A stretch of 64,000 nt of DNA from Gigantopelta aegis (taxonomy: Eukaryota > Mollusca > Gastropoda > Neomphalida > Peltospiridae). Positions 27,018-36,512 of this stretch are shown in pieces (position 1 is the first letter of the stretch; every line of letters begins with the position of its first letter). The notes under the pieces are model-generated. The model was not told the origin of the DNA. It ran no database searches and saw only the letters and a list, made by a program, of their open reading frames with translations. The stretch is from positions 42,167,880-42,231,879 of the forward strand of contig NC_054712.1 of assembly GCF_016097555.1 (NCBI RefSeq), in the 5' to 3' direction. The position numbers were made by a program, and so were the translations under genes.

Positions 27018-29127
27018 TAATTAGCCATTTTATATTTGGCTACCGACAACTCTCGAGCCCTTGATGTTTTCATTGTGTGTGTTTTGGAAGGGGGTTTTAG
27101 GATAGAAGTGATTGATTGCCAACTTAACTGTACTTTTAAAAAGTGCTTCACCTATCGTTTATTCAGTTAAATTGTACAGTTGATTCTGTCAATGGGCATC
27201 TTCTTTGATTGGCCTTGAAGCTTGATTGCTCGGCACGGGAATCCCGTTACGCGTAAGCGCCTTCCTGTTGGGTTACCGGTCCCAGTAGATGTGGCAAAAT
27301 TACCAAACACCAATTGTGAGCAGACAACTAGTCCATTGTTAGATATTTAGGAAGGGTTTTACTTGTCATAGTGATTAGGTGTGCTTGATATACTGGTACA
27401 CAAGTTGTTTGCAAGAGTTAGTCGACTGCCACGCTCGTACTTGTGATAATTGTTTTTCTAAAGCACTTCAAATCAAGGTGTAGTGGCAATTGATTTAAGG
27501 TGCTTCCACGCCGTCAAACCGCTTACTTTACGGACCAAGGCGTGTCAGGCCGCTACGCCTAACGGCCCTGGGGAAACCCCTGAGAGTAGGAATCGATACA
27601 TAAGCAAGGCCAGTAGCATCGTGATGCATCAGTGTATCGTGACACCCCTAGTAGTAGGTGTCATTCATTGATTCAGATTTTATTAATTCATTTTTTTCTT
27701 CTTTTTTTTCTTATAAATCATTGCATTAATAATTAATTAATACAACCCCTGCCTTGAAACATTTTCCAAATATAGTCCACAGCTGTAAAGGTGCTGTGGA
27801 GAATGAAAAACTCCACGGCATTGCCAATTTACATGGACGATTGCAGGGGTTGATAATAAAGAGAGAATTTAAAATTCATATATATTTTTTCTTTTGGTAG
27901 ATGTCTCACTTGATTTTGGAGGTATGAAGAAAAAGAAGAAGAAAAAGATGCCATTTAACCTGGATGAATTGGCTGAAGCTCTCCCTGTATGTTAATAAAT
28001 GTTCTTTTGTGTGTGTGTGGGGGGGGGGGGGGGGGGGGGGTGTTGGGGTGTGACACTACTATATAGCATGGTTGGAGGGAATACGAGTCTACTGGAAATC
28101 TATGGTTTTTACCAAAATCTATGGATTTCACCATCTTTAGTACTTGCTCTATGGTATTGCAATACTCATGACACATGGTATAATAATTTTACTTAATGAT
28201 TTTCGTATCTAATGTTCCTTATTTGAGTGGTTTTAGGCACCCTCTTTCTTGATCAAATGAGTTATAACACTTGAAATCATGTTCTCTTCATGTAAGTTGC
28301 CTAAGAATTGTATTAATAGTGGGTTTTGTATCATGAATACTAATTAATTTTAAACATTAATTATATTATTATTATTAATGTCTCACACCGGGACATTTAA
28401 CACGTGTGTGAAACTTGTTTCTGTTCATTTATAGGGTGAGACATAACTCAGTGGTACAGTGCTCGCCTGATGCGCGATTGATCTAGGATCGATCCCCGTC
28501 GGTGGGCCCTGTGGGCTATTTCTCATTCCAGCCAGTACTCCACAACTGGTGTAACAAAGGCTGTGGTATGTACTATCCTGCTTGTGGAATGGTGCATATA
28601 ACAGATACCTTGGTGCTAATCGAAAAGAGTAAGCCATGAAGTGGTGCCAGTGGGTTTCCTCTCTCAAAATCTGTGTGGTCCATAACCATATGTCTGAGGC
28701 CATATAACCTTAAATAAAATGTGTTGAGAGTGTCGTTAAATAAAACATTTCCTTCCCAGGATATCAACGAACAGATCTTAATTCCGACGATGGAAGACAA
28801 AGAAAACATTGCTATCGGAGATGAAGCTGACGAGGATTTCTCCCTCGACTTCTCTGCCAAAAAGAAAAAGAAGAAAAAGAAGAAGGTCGACTTTGAAGAA
28901 ATTGTTCAAGAAGAGGATGAAAATGGTTTGTTTAAACGCATTGTGTATCTGTCTTGACATAAGTTAATATCTGTTAGTATCTGTCGTAAGATAAGTTGAA
29001 CACCATGGACCAAATTTACAAAGCCTGTTTTAGACTTACATGCATGTAACTACATGTATTTACTATGCTTATACAGACAGACAGACACAAACACACACAT
29101 ACATATATATATATAATATAATATATA

Positions 29128-29158
<31 letters not shown>

Positions 29159-32100
29159 CTGTTATAACATTTAGAAACTAATTTTGTTTGTTTTTGAAAA
29201 TGAATTCTTGTCATGGGTACACGGAACATTTTTTAAGTGCCAAGTCTTGATACTCTGTTCTTTCTGTTGTAGAAGACGTTGTTGATTCGGTTGGAGACAG
29301 TATGCAAAGTGCGAAGTCCTGGCACGGTTCCGACAGAGACTACACTTATGATGAGGTAACACAACTAACCTTTACTTGGCTAAGTTAATTATTTTGTGAG
29401 AACTGTAGCACAATACTACGTAGACCAAGTGTCAGATGACCACACATTTGATACCTAATGTCTCTCTATTACCTATATAGGGTGTTATTCACAAGTGAAA
29501 GACTGTCAGATTTTGAAATTTTAGGACACATATGAAACCTTGCTGTACTTATTCTTTGATGAAGCAGCTATTTTTAAGACCTCGCAAACTTTTCCAGAGT
29601 TTTGTTCCTGAAATTTTTTATCTGTATGTTGATAAACCTTCCTTTCTTGTTACAGTTTCCGACTGTTTGTAAACTGACAAAATGTAGGTTAGTGCATGTG
29701 TTTTTAGAAATGTTCTAGTTCGTTCATGTGAATATAACTATTTTGTGTTTTTACTTGCAGTTGTTGACACGAGTGTTTGATATTATGAGGGAAAAGAATC
29801 CAGACATGATCGCGGGTGAGAAGAAGAAATTTGTCATGAGACCGCCCCAAGTTCTTAGAGTCGGAACCCGGAAATCATCGTTTGCTAATTTTGCAGAAAT
29901 CTGTCGTTTGTATGTCATTTAAGGCTTCAGTACTTAAGACATTGGTTTCAAACAATGGGGAACAATTTAGACAAATCAAATCATATCCGTCTGTCCAAAT
30001 GGAATGTTCCTTTTAAATGGAGGTGGGTCTTTTGTACTAGGCATGTGGTGTCCTGTGTGATTTGAAATCTTGTGGATGGATTTCGTCTTTTATTTTGTAA
30101 TTTCAGGGCTCAAACCTAACATTTAGACTACTGGATTAATTTTTGACAAAAACCACGTTGAGTGGGTACAAGTTTATAATTTTTACTCACATATATTCAC
30201 TTAAATAATTTATAAATACATAAAATGAAATTTGAATCATTATGTATTATTTTCGTGGATTTTTATGATATTTTATATTAGTTAATGTTGACTAAAATTA
30301 GGCAAAAATCGAAAATGTTGCGTTTACTGACCGGAATTTGTGGCTAGCTGCCCAGTATTTATGTCTATTATTCCTGATAACAGTGGTTTTCAGACCCCGA
30401 ACTACAATTCATATCCCAATATTTAGTGATTTTCATTGTTGGCAAAACAATCAAATTTATTATCAAATTAGCTGTCGCAATCATTTATCGATCCCTGAAA
30501 ATGACTGCAACATGCTGCCATTGTTGTCAGGCGAAAATACTTGCTGAAAACACTTTTTCAACACAAAATTGCAAGCTATTTTCAAAACAAAAACCAAAAC
30601 TTAAAGATACAGAAAGCTAAATTGTCTTCTGTTTCCTGTTATACAAGTTTTTCTGGTGAGTGTCATGTGCAGAACGGCGGGAAATATGAATTGGGGAATG
30701 CACTGTATACAGTGTACAGTATTGTCGACTGGCATGACGTCGGGTGAGATATCTCGCCTGCAGTAGTCAGAAGGTTAGCAATTCATGTTGAGATATAAAT
30801 TGCTGTAGATCAGGAGCATCACCCTCAATGATGGCAAAATGTATACACCTGGTGTACATTATCTGCCAATGTATAACATTTGTACTTTTAAATGTAAATG
30901 TGTCTACATACAGCAACATAACCTTTGAGTCATGTTTATTTGTTCCATAAGTTACTTTTTAAAAAATGTTGTCGGTGGGTCATTTCACCATGGCAATTAA
31001 AACAAAAATTGCTGAGAAAGACATTCTCAAGTTCTAGCCCTGAATATGCATTTTAATAAGCTGCTACACAATTTATCTCCCTTTTAATTCAGACATTTAA
31101 ACCTGTTATCTCCCTTTGGGCTGTAAAGGGGAAAATTAAACAAGTTGATGGAATTGTTATTGGAATCTGGGGTCCTAGTTATGAAGATATTATGTAGATG
31201 AACCAAAAATTAAATTGATTTATTATTAATTATGTTTTATGTTTAACGGGTCCATTTTTCATCTTTTATAGTGGTATAATACTTGCTATTGATAAACACT
31301 TTATATTTGTTCTATTTTCACTTGCAGGCTCCATAGACAGCCTAAACATGTGTTGGCCTTCTTGTTAGCTGAGTTAGGAACAAGGTAAGAACACTGGTAG
31401 ATTAGTGTATCTAAACCCGACTACCGTATATCTTTGCCTATAAGTCGAATTTTTTTTCACCCAAAAAATATTTTATAACTTGGTGGGTCGACTTATAAGA
31501 GGGTAAAAAAATTTCACCCAAAAATATTACCGTTTTGGGGATTATTTTACAAGTTTTATTGTTGAAGTATGCCCTGTATTTATACTCAAATATGTTAATT
31601 TGACATTTTTTTTTTTTATAACCTTTTTTTTTTGCATTATAACGGTTTTGGTTATTTGAAAAGGCGTGCGATCTCACTCACATGCCAAGACAGCAGTCCA
31701 CTCAGTTAAAATAACAGTCATCACTAATAGCAAAAATGTAAACAATACTAACTACCTGTTGCCTGAGTTTATTTTGAAATCTGGTCACTGGCATTAATAG
31801 TTGTTCAAACAATGTTTTGTCAGTGATTAACTTCATCAATATTACTGAGCTTTCCCTTAAAATAGACTGATATCTGCAGAAATAGGGACACACATCATTT
31901 GGTACAAAAACCAGTGTACTTTCCAGAGTTATCCTCCTTACATGTATTAATATGGCGGCAAAACGTGATTAACCGATGATACATGTACTTTCATTTTTAT
32001 CGTAGTGATCTGTTGTCAGTTTTTATAAATAAAGTTGTTGTCTTTGCACAAAACCATGCTGTACAGTGCCATACGGTAACTGTCAAACAGCTTTCACTCT

Positions 32101-33452
32101 CTACTAAGGGAATATTTCGTTTTGATGCTATGTAGTTTGATTGGAATATTATTGTGATGTACAAAACGTGAAAAACGAAGTTTGTAAAATAATTTTCTTT
32201 TGTTCAGATATTGTACATTGTAACTTGTTGTTCTCATGTGCTGAAAATAAGAAATACTTCAATATTTATACGTTGTTTTTCATGGGTCGACTTATAAACG
32301 GGTCAATAAAAAAATAAGTTTTCAGGGCTTGAAATTAGGGACTCGACTTATAGCCGAGATCGACTTACAGGCGAAGATATACGGTAGGTGTTAAACGGTA
32401 TAGGCTTTTCACTTGTTTTTACTACATTGATTGTTTGGTTCATGTTAATATTGGAAGAAGAGATTTGTCAGTTAGTGTTTAGCATATTTTAGTATGGTAA
32501 CTCCGATAAAAATTATATTCATATCAATATGTTAATTTTGTAGTTTACTAAATACAAATAATAATAAAAAAATTGTAGAAATATGTTAAAGGTTTTTCTT
32601 TAGTTTTCCTGCTAAATACAGGCATTGGTTACATAATGTGTACTTTATATGCTGGGCTGTTTTTATGTACATTTTTGTTTTCAGTCTATTCTGTGACTGC
32701 TTGTCATACTCAAAGATATTTTGCTTTTCAGTATTTAAAATGTAGTTAAAGTGTATTTTAATTTGCAGTAGTTAAACGTGCATTTTGTTTTCCAGTGGAT
32801 CAGTCGATGGCAACAATCAGCTGATCATCAGAGGGAAGTACAATCAAAAACAAATAGAAAATGTTTTGAGAAGATATATTAGTAAGTATCCATAATAATA
32901 ATAATAGTAATAGTAATAAAAGTAATAGTAATAACTTTATTTATAGTATAGTGTATGTCAGAATGATCAAGTTTTGGAATCCAGTAGCCAATGTGCTTTA
33001 GTAATGTCATTAAACAAACACACACATACAATAATCTAACTCTTTCCCCCCAAAATATGTTTCATTCTTTTGTTTTATAAACGTGTAAATAGAAGTAGAA
33101 GTATGGTGGCGTTCTTATGAATGAGTTTGATTCCTGTCCTCACCAAAAAAATTGTGGTGTTTTAAACAGTCTAATGCATGTTTTTGTGCTGTATTACAGA
33201 AAGGCACACGGTTGTTCTTACTGTAAAGTATTTACAGTTTCTAATGTAAGTTTTTATTTGTTTGTTTTTTTAACAGAGGAGTATGTAACATGTCACACCT
33301 GCCGGTCGCCCGACACACTACTACAGAAAGACACGCGGTTATTTTTTCTCCAGTGTGAAACGTGTGGATCAAGATGTTCTGTGGCTAGCATCAAGTCTGG
33401 TTTCCAGGCCGTTACAAGCAAACGAGCCGCTATCAGAGCAAAGACTGCTTAA
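19400..33452 (+). CDS. EIF2S2: Eukaryotic translation initiation factor 2 subunit beta
   Basis: eIF2 beta, part of the cytosolic heterotrimer that brings initiator Met-tRNA and GTP to the 40S subunit. Coding exons: 19400-19417, 19712-19871, 27901-27986, 28760-28925, 29273-29355, 29761-29909, 31328-31384, 32796-32881, 33277-33452. All phases agree and give 326 aa (human about 333, from memory). The N-terminus has three lysine runs (8, 7 and 9 Lys), known to bind eIF5 and eIF2B epsilon. The C-terminal half reads [28 protein letters not shown]-like text, QNVLRR-like text, and a zinc ribbon CHTC...CETC. The ATG is chosen because [17 protein letters not shown] matches the human start MSGDEMIFDP. 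The gene looks intact. Confidence 0.98.
19712..19871 (+). CDS. EIF2S2: EIF2S2 exon 2, first lysine block
   Basis: [20 protein letters not shown] is followed by an acidic linker ending KEKSDA. Acceptor ATTGTAG, donor GTATGT, ends phase 1. The eight lysines are the first K-box. Confidence 0.97.
20396..21890 (+). mobile_element. Inner hAT-like element, copy 1
   Basis: From TTTTTAGCTAAAAATTTGGC to GGATGAGCCCTGAG. Homologous over most of its length to the reverse complement of 24190-27063. Shared blocks include GGCTAAGC..TTTTCTATCTTC, AATCACAGTTATTAATTTTA, ACACATGCTAGTTCAGGGC and TTGTTTAATGTC (reverse). Carries no LTR or SINE-B, so it serves as the empty-site reference for copy 2. The left boundary is approximate. 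Confidence 0.7.
21925..22185 (+). repeat. SINE-A copy inside the composite element
   Basis: Degraded head, GGTTTTTCTCGTTCCAACCA, GGAAAGTGCATATAAAAGAT, ACCAAATGTTTGACATCCAA, and tail GGTGGTGTTAAACAAAACAA. Confidence 0.85.
22437..22476 (+). repeat. SINE-A 3' tail displaced by hAT-like insertion
   Basis: TCTAGTGGTGTCGTTAAATA then AAACAAACTTTA. This is the tail of the SINE whose preceding bases (ATTAATGTGCTC) lie 2.4 kb upstream at about 20057-20068. Confidence 0.75.
22477..22573 (-). mobile_element. Fragment of the TTAA-target element of 52043-53176
   Basis: Reverse complement reads AGGAATGATCAGGCAAGGCT, TTTGGACTAGTGTGCATATT, CAACAATATTTAATGCAAAT. This parallels the left 97 bases of the 52043 element at about 80% identity by eye. 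TTAA abuts its end at 22574-22577. The rest is missing. Confidence 0.8.
24232..24301. mobile_element. 70-bp hairpin MITE, CGTAGGAA termini
   Basis: CACTGGCGTAGGAA on the left; TTCCTACGCTCATG on the right; G-run and C-run in the middle. Flanked by ACCCA at 24227-24231 and 24302-24306. Copy 1 of the host element has the uninterrupted site (AAGTAACCCATC in reverse complement near 21436-21447). Confidence 0.75.
24839..26016. mobile_element. Solo LTR of an LTR retrotransposon (Gypsy-like ends)
   Basis: 1178-bp block starting TGTGACGGAACATGC and ending GAATCTCCGTGACA, with TG..CA ends and inverted termini TGTGACGGA / TCCGTGACA. Flanked by perfect 5-bp direct repeats TTCGC (24834-24838 and 26017-26021). 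No internal coding region is present, so it is a fossil left by LTR-LTR recombination. The empty site is visible in copy 1 of the host transposon. Family is inferred from ends only. An exact target duplication suggests moderate age. Confidence 0.88.
26071..26454 (+). repeat. SINE-B, full length, 13-bp target duplication
   Basis: Head ACCGGCCTCGGTGGCGTCGT, box B-like GGGTTCAGATCCCAGTCGAG, tail GCGTCGTTAAATAAAACACT then TCTTTC. Target duplication TTCCTGACGTTCG at 26058-26070 and 26455-26467. Inserted in transposon copy 2; copy 1 lacks it. Confidence 0.95.
27743..27852. repeat. Palindromic MITE, CAACCCCTGC family (copy 1)
   Basis: Begins CAACCCCTGCCTTG and ends GATTGCAGGGGTTG. Contains CCACAGC, GGTGCTGTGGAGAATG and ACTCCACGGCATTG. 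Lies 48 bases before EIF2S2 exon 3. Confidence 0.85.
27901..27986 (+). CDS. EIF2S2: EIF2S2 exon 3, second lysine block
   Basis: [20 protein letters not shown] then LDELAEALP. Seven lysines form the second K-box. Acceptor TTTTGGTAG, donor GTATGT. Separated from exon 2 by an 8.0-kb intron full of nested transposons. Confidence 0.95.
28017..28040. repeat. Poly(G) run
   Basis: About 20-24 G bases interrupted by few T, after TGTGTGTG. Just downstream of exon 3. Confidence 0.9.
28435..28757 (+). repeat. EIF2S2: SINE-A copy abutting EIF2S2 exon 4
   Basis: Head GGTGAGACATAACTCAGTGG, ACAGTGCTCGCCTGATGCG and GGATCGATCCCCGTCGG; tail GTCGTTAAATAAAACATTTC then CTTCC. The tail is directly followed by CAG|GATATC, the exon 4 acceptor. 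The sequence just before the SINE (CTTGTTTCTGTTCATTTATAG) itself looks like a 3' splice site. Confidence 0.93.
28436..28759 (+). promoter_or_regulatory. EIF2S2: SINE-derived 3' splice site of EIF2S2 exon 4
   Basis: The pyrimidine stretch ATTTCCTTCCCAG before exon 4 is the SINE-A tail plus CAG. Other SINE-A copies (10110-10140, 49870-49890) end in the same TTTCCTTCC without a splice role. The former acceptor is probably the TTTATAG at 28428-28434, now 325 bases upstream. Confidence 0.65.
28760..28925 (+). CDS. EIF2S2: EIF2S2 exon 4, third lysine block
   Basis: [20 protein letters not shown], then [13 protein letters not shown], nine lysines, and [13 protein letters not shown]. The acceptor CCTTCCCAG lies immediately after a SINE-A tail. 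Donor GTTTGT, a weaker match. Ends phase 1. Confidence 0.96.
29095..29158. repeat. (CA)n/(TA)n microsatellite
   Basis: Imperfect AT dinucleotide run in EIF2S2 intron 4. Confidence 0.9.
29273..29355 (+). CDS. EIF2S2: EIF2S2 exon 5
   Basis: [20 protein letters not shown] then DRDYTYDE. Human has PAWAGSERDYTYEE. Acceptor TGTTGTAG, donor GTAACA. Confidence 0.97.
29761..29909 (+). CDS. EIF2S2: EIF2S2 exon 6
   Basis: [40 protein letters not shown] and FANFAEICR; nearly identical to human eIF2 beta. Donor GTATGT splits a Leu codon. Confidence 0.98.
29910..31327. other. EIF2S2 intron 6 with CAGGGCTCGA-type MITE sequence
   Basis: Non-coding. CAGGGCTCAAACCTAACATT at about 30106 looks like a hAT-type end. 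The stretch 30765-31046 matches the reverse complement of the MITE at 44395-44708. The overlapping open frames near 30338-30747 have no recognised product. Confidence 0.55.
30765..31046 (-). mobile_element. hAT-like MITE, CAGGGCTCGAACTTAA family (copy 1)
   Basis: Shares, in order, GATATAAATTG, CTCAATGATGGCAAAATGTA, ACACCTGGTGTACAT, ATCTGCCAATGT, GTCTACATA, and ends CTCAAGTTCTAGCCCTG. Matches the 44395-44708 copy reverse-complemented. Left end worn. Confidence 0.8.
31328..31384 (+). CDS. EIF2S2: EIF2S2 exon 7
   Basis: [18 protein letters not shown], ending inside a Ser codon. Human is [19 protein letters not shown]. Acceptor CACTTGCAG, donor GTAAGA. A 967-bp DNA transposon starts 36 bases after this donor. 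Confidence 0.97.
31421..32387 (+). mobile_element. Non-autonomous DNA transposon, CTACCGTATAT termini
   Basis: 967-bp element in EIF2S2 intron 7. Left end CTACCGTATATCTTTGCCTA then TAAGTCGA; right end TCGACTTACAGGCGAAGATA then TACGGTAG. TIRs are about 28 bases with three mismatches. A subterminal TATAAGTCGA repeats in both orientations. No transposase frame. Family not assigned. No clear target duplication. Confidence 0.85.
32796..32881 (+). CDS. EIF2S2: EIF2S2 exon 8
   Basis: [20 protein letters not shown] then ENVLRRYI. Human [28 protein letters not shown]. Acceptor TTTTCCAG, donor GTAAGT. Confidence 0.97.
32955..33025 (+). repeat. SINE-A 3' fragment
   Basis: GTCAGAATGATCAAGTTTTG, CAGTAGCCAATGTGCTTTAG and TGTCATTAAACAAACAC. 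Only the tail is present. Confidence 0.6.
33277..33452 (+). CDS. EIF2S2: EIF2S2 terminal exon, zinc ribbon
   Basis: [58 protein letters not shown] and TAA. The two C-x2-C pairs form the C-terminal zinc ribbon. Acceptor TTTTTTAACAG. Confidence 0.98.
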
Positions 33453-33775
33453 AGTTTAAACATTTTGGGGCAGTTACTTCAGGAAACTTCACTGGTTGTA
33501 TTAATAACTTGTTGTCACTTGGTGCTACAGCATGCCATTTTGGGAAACGTTAGTGTCCAGACAGGAATAGCTTTATGATATTATTAATAAGTATTTAAGT
33601 AAAATGTTTGTTTTTTAGAAAACTAGCACATATATGAAATTGTTAATTTATTTCAAGTGGAACCTGTCATTTAATATAAAAAAGAAAAGAAAAAAAAAAA
33701 CCATTTAACTTTGTGCTAAATGATTGGATCATGTTCCGATGGAAAGAAATAAAGGAACATATGTCATTTTAAACC
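33453..33775 (+). other. EIF2S2: EIF2S2 3' UTR with poly(A) signal
   Basis: AATAAA at 33748-33753, about 300 bases after the stop, with T-rich sequence downstream. Probable end near 33770. Confidence 0.6.
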
Positions 33776-36148
33776 AAATTTTATTCACAAATAGTATAGC
33801 AATGTCTGTATAACACACAAGATATAATATGTCCTTGAGTGTTAGTAATGTGGCACTGAATGTGAGTAAAATGGTTAATGATCTGACACTAAATATTTAC
33901 TGTTGTTATTGATGTTATCCATTATTTCTTTCCATCAGTTTTAATGCTTGTAGGTACTGGGTTCAAATCCCAGTAACATCTCCAGTGAATGAACTAGTGA
34001 TAGAATTAAAAATAAATTATATCGAAACCCATAGTATTCACGAAAGAGATTAATTGTTGCAGATTGATAGAATAAAACATCTTTAATGCTAAACTTTAGA
34101 ATGAATGTAATGTGTAGATATAATATATCTAGTTTTGGACTTGTATTAAGTCTACCCCTAAAGCTCATGTCACGGGTCTTTTTCCTCTCTCAAAGTCTAA
34201 TGGGTTCCAATGGAAATTCTAAAGACCGAGTTAAGTATTGTTGACTCGAATTTATAACTAATAAATTTACCTAACTGAACACGAGCAAGGCATACTTTTT
34301 TTAAAGGCTGAAAATAAATTTATAAATAACTTTAGCATAGTCTAGAGATCAATGTTTTAGTTATGTGGACACTTGATAAAGAAATCTAAACTGAATGTAA
34401 TTTATTTTAACTACTGTCAGATATGGTATGAAAGAAATGCTTTGTTAATACTATGATCTGCTTTAATGCAGAATGTTTATTAACTATGATCTGTTTAAAT
34501 GCAGAATGTTTATTTTGTTTAAGAAGGAGATGTCTGAGAGGGTGGCTACTTTTAACGATCACAGTTGTCGTATACAGTGTACATAATCCATGATAAAGTT
34601 GGGATTTTAAGAAGCCTATGTAGTACACAAAATGTAAATTTTATTCCTAATTGACCTGTCATTGCTGATGCCTATCTGTTGACTCTGTGAACAGTTTGCA
34701 TCAGATCTCTATGTATTTAACTCTTTTTAACTATTTGTTGCCAGGATAGTTTACAATCAATGAATAGAATTGTTTTCAGTCAATAAATTGTCGGTTAGGT
34801 TAACTAACAACCAGCAAGAATAGTTTTTAGTCCGTGACCTTTTCATTCAGGTAATTTATAATCAATGAACGACTATGGTATAATACAGCTAATGAATGGT
34901 TGAGTGAGATGAGTTACAACCAATGAATGGGCAGCTATGGAATCTCTTAGAAGCAGAAAACAGCTGATAGATTATCTCAGTAAAGCAGTAAATATCTGCT
35001 TTAAGTTTAAATAATAACTATGTTAGTTTCATGCCACGTCCAGGGCCATACCTAGCCAATAATAAAGGGGGTGGCAGTACAAAAAGAGGACTTTCTCCAG
35101 GTAAACAAGGTCACTTTTTCGTAACATCCTCTCCCCTTGTCCATTCACCCCTCCCCAAGGTGTCTTTGACCTTTCTTAGGGTCCATCTTGATTGGGGGTG
35201 GATGTTGTGAATTTTCTGCACTATTTTTTTTTTTGTAACTGCACTCCCACTACGGCACCTGTATGACAGTGGAAATCTGCTGCTTGTGGTCTTTACCTGC
35301 AGTGTTCTTCACTCTTGCCATGATTTCACCACACCGTTTCCACTTCAATTCCTCGCACACACACACCCTCCTTTTTGCTGAACTTGTGGAAGGAGTCTTA
35401 ATTGCATTTGATTTCAAATACTTTATTTAAAAATAAATTATTTGGGGTAATGTTTGTCGTTTCCTTGTAGTCCCAGCCCATGTAGACGGATAAACATGAA
35501 TCTGGAAAACATAAGGATGTATAATTTAAATCATTTATCCCCAGATAGTAACATATTTCGTTAGCAGCCAATTTGTTAATTTCATTTTCAAATGAACCAA
35601 GTATAATTCTTAGCTAATGGATCTTTACCAATGCAGGGCTAGCAATTGTAAATTTTAAAAACAATTGGCAAATTTTATTTCAATTTGGCAAAATAATTTC
35701 ACGTTTGATATTTTGCAGGAAAATAACTTCATTTCTGCAATTCATTAAAGTTTAAGAGATAATTTGGCAAAATTTACTTCTCTCCAAGAAGTTACCACCC
35801 TGCAATCAATTGAAATGCTGCATTTTGTGGAAATAGCCTGTACTGAAATCCTGTATAATGTCAGTTATACATTTATCAGGGGTTCTCTGTTAATGTGTGT
35901 GTGTGTGTGTCCAGAGTTATGTTGATTACAAATATCTTGAATTCTGATTTCAAAAGAGAGAAAAACAATAACCACATTAATGGTGTTTGTATGAGTGTGT
36001 GTGTGTGTGTGTGTTTGTTAAAACATACTGGTAAATTTAGTCTGTATATCTCTGTTCTATGCTGTAAATAAAGCTGGTTTGTTTACTCATGAAAAACAGT
36101 ACAGCATCATGTTGATGTTGACTCTCCTTTCTTATTTGGCGTGTTTTA

Positions 36149-36289
36149 CAACCCCTGCAATGAAGAAAATGTCCACAGCAAAAAAAAATCCTAAACATAG
36201 TCCCAAGACGAAAAGGTGCCATGGAGAACTAACAACTACACGGCAATCTCCACGACATTGCTGATTGCTGTGGGTAATTGCAGGGGTTG
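36149..36289. repeat. Palindromic MITE, CAACCCCTGC family (copy 2)
   Basis: Begins CAACCCCTGCAATG and ends TAATTGCAGGGGTTG; inner GTCCACAGC and CGGCAATCTCCACGAC as in the 27743 copy. Flanked by GTTTTA on both sides (36143-36148 and 36290-36295), a likely target duplication. Confidence 0.85.
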
Positions 36290-36512
36290 GTTTTACACTG
36301 TACGATTTAATCACAGACAGAAACAAGCATGCAAGTCATGTGTCATTTTTGTGATAAGTGGATAGATATCTGGTAGATCACAACTAAAGTCCAAACCACT
36401 TATGTGTACAAGGATTTTTCCAGGCATTCTGTGGGTCAAAACAAAGACCTCTTCCCAAAAGAAAGTGGAACTGAAAATTACCAATTTGTATGTTAAAAAT
36501 TCCCAATATATA

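Larger units (their letters stand above)
24190..27063 (-). mobile_element. Inner hAT-like element, copy 2 (inverted), carrying three insertions
   Basis: Reverse complement begins CAAGGGCTCGAGAGTTGTCG and follows copy 1 through TCTATCTTC..GATGTGAACAA, ACATAATCTATCYGACAC, TTTAACGTGAAGCGC (plus strand) and GAATGCTGACTTCAC. Interrupted by the solo LTR 24839-26016, SINE-B 26071-26454 and a 70-bp MITE 24232-24301. An A-run lies at 26992-27017. The left end is uncertain. Confidence 0.7.
19872..27900. other. EIF2S2 intron 2: nested transposon stack
   Basis: 8.0 kb without coding signal. From left: hAT-like composite 20073-22436 with an inner element (about 20396-21890) and a SINE-A inside; TTAA fragment 22477-22573; unique AT-rich DNA; an inverted second copy of the inner element (about 24190-27063) carrying a 70-bp MITE, a solo LTR and a SINE-B; MITE 27743-27852. 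CACGATAC-type hAT ends occur alone at 23483 and 27635. Confidence 0.75.

Noticed and set aside
33117-33276. Upstream extension of the last EIF2S2 exon frame
   Set aside because: The frame runs through intron 8; the acceptor TTTTTTAACAG at 33277 and human homology set the exon start.
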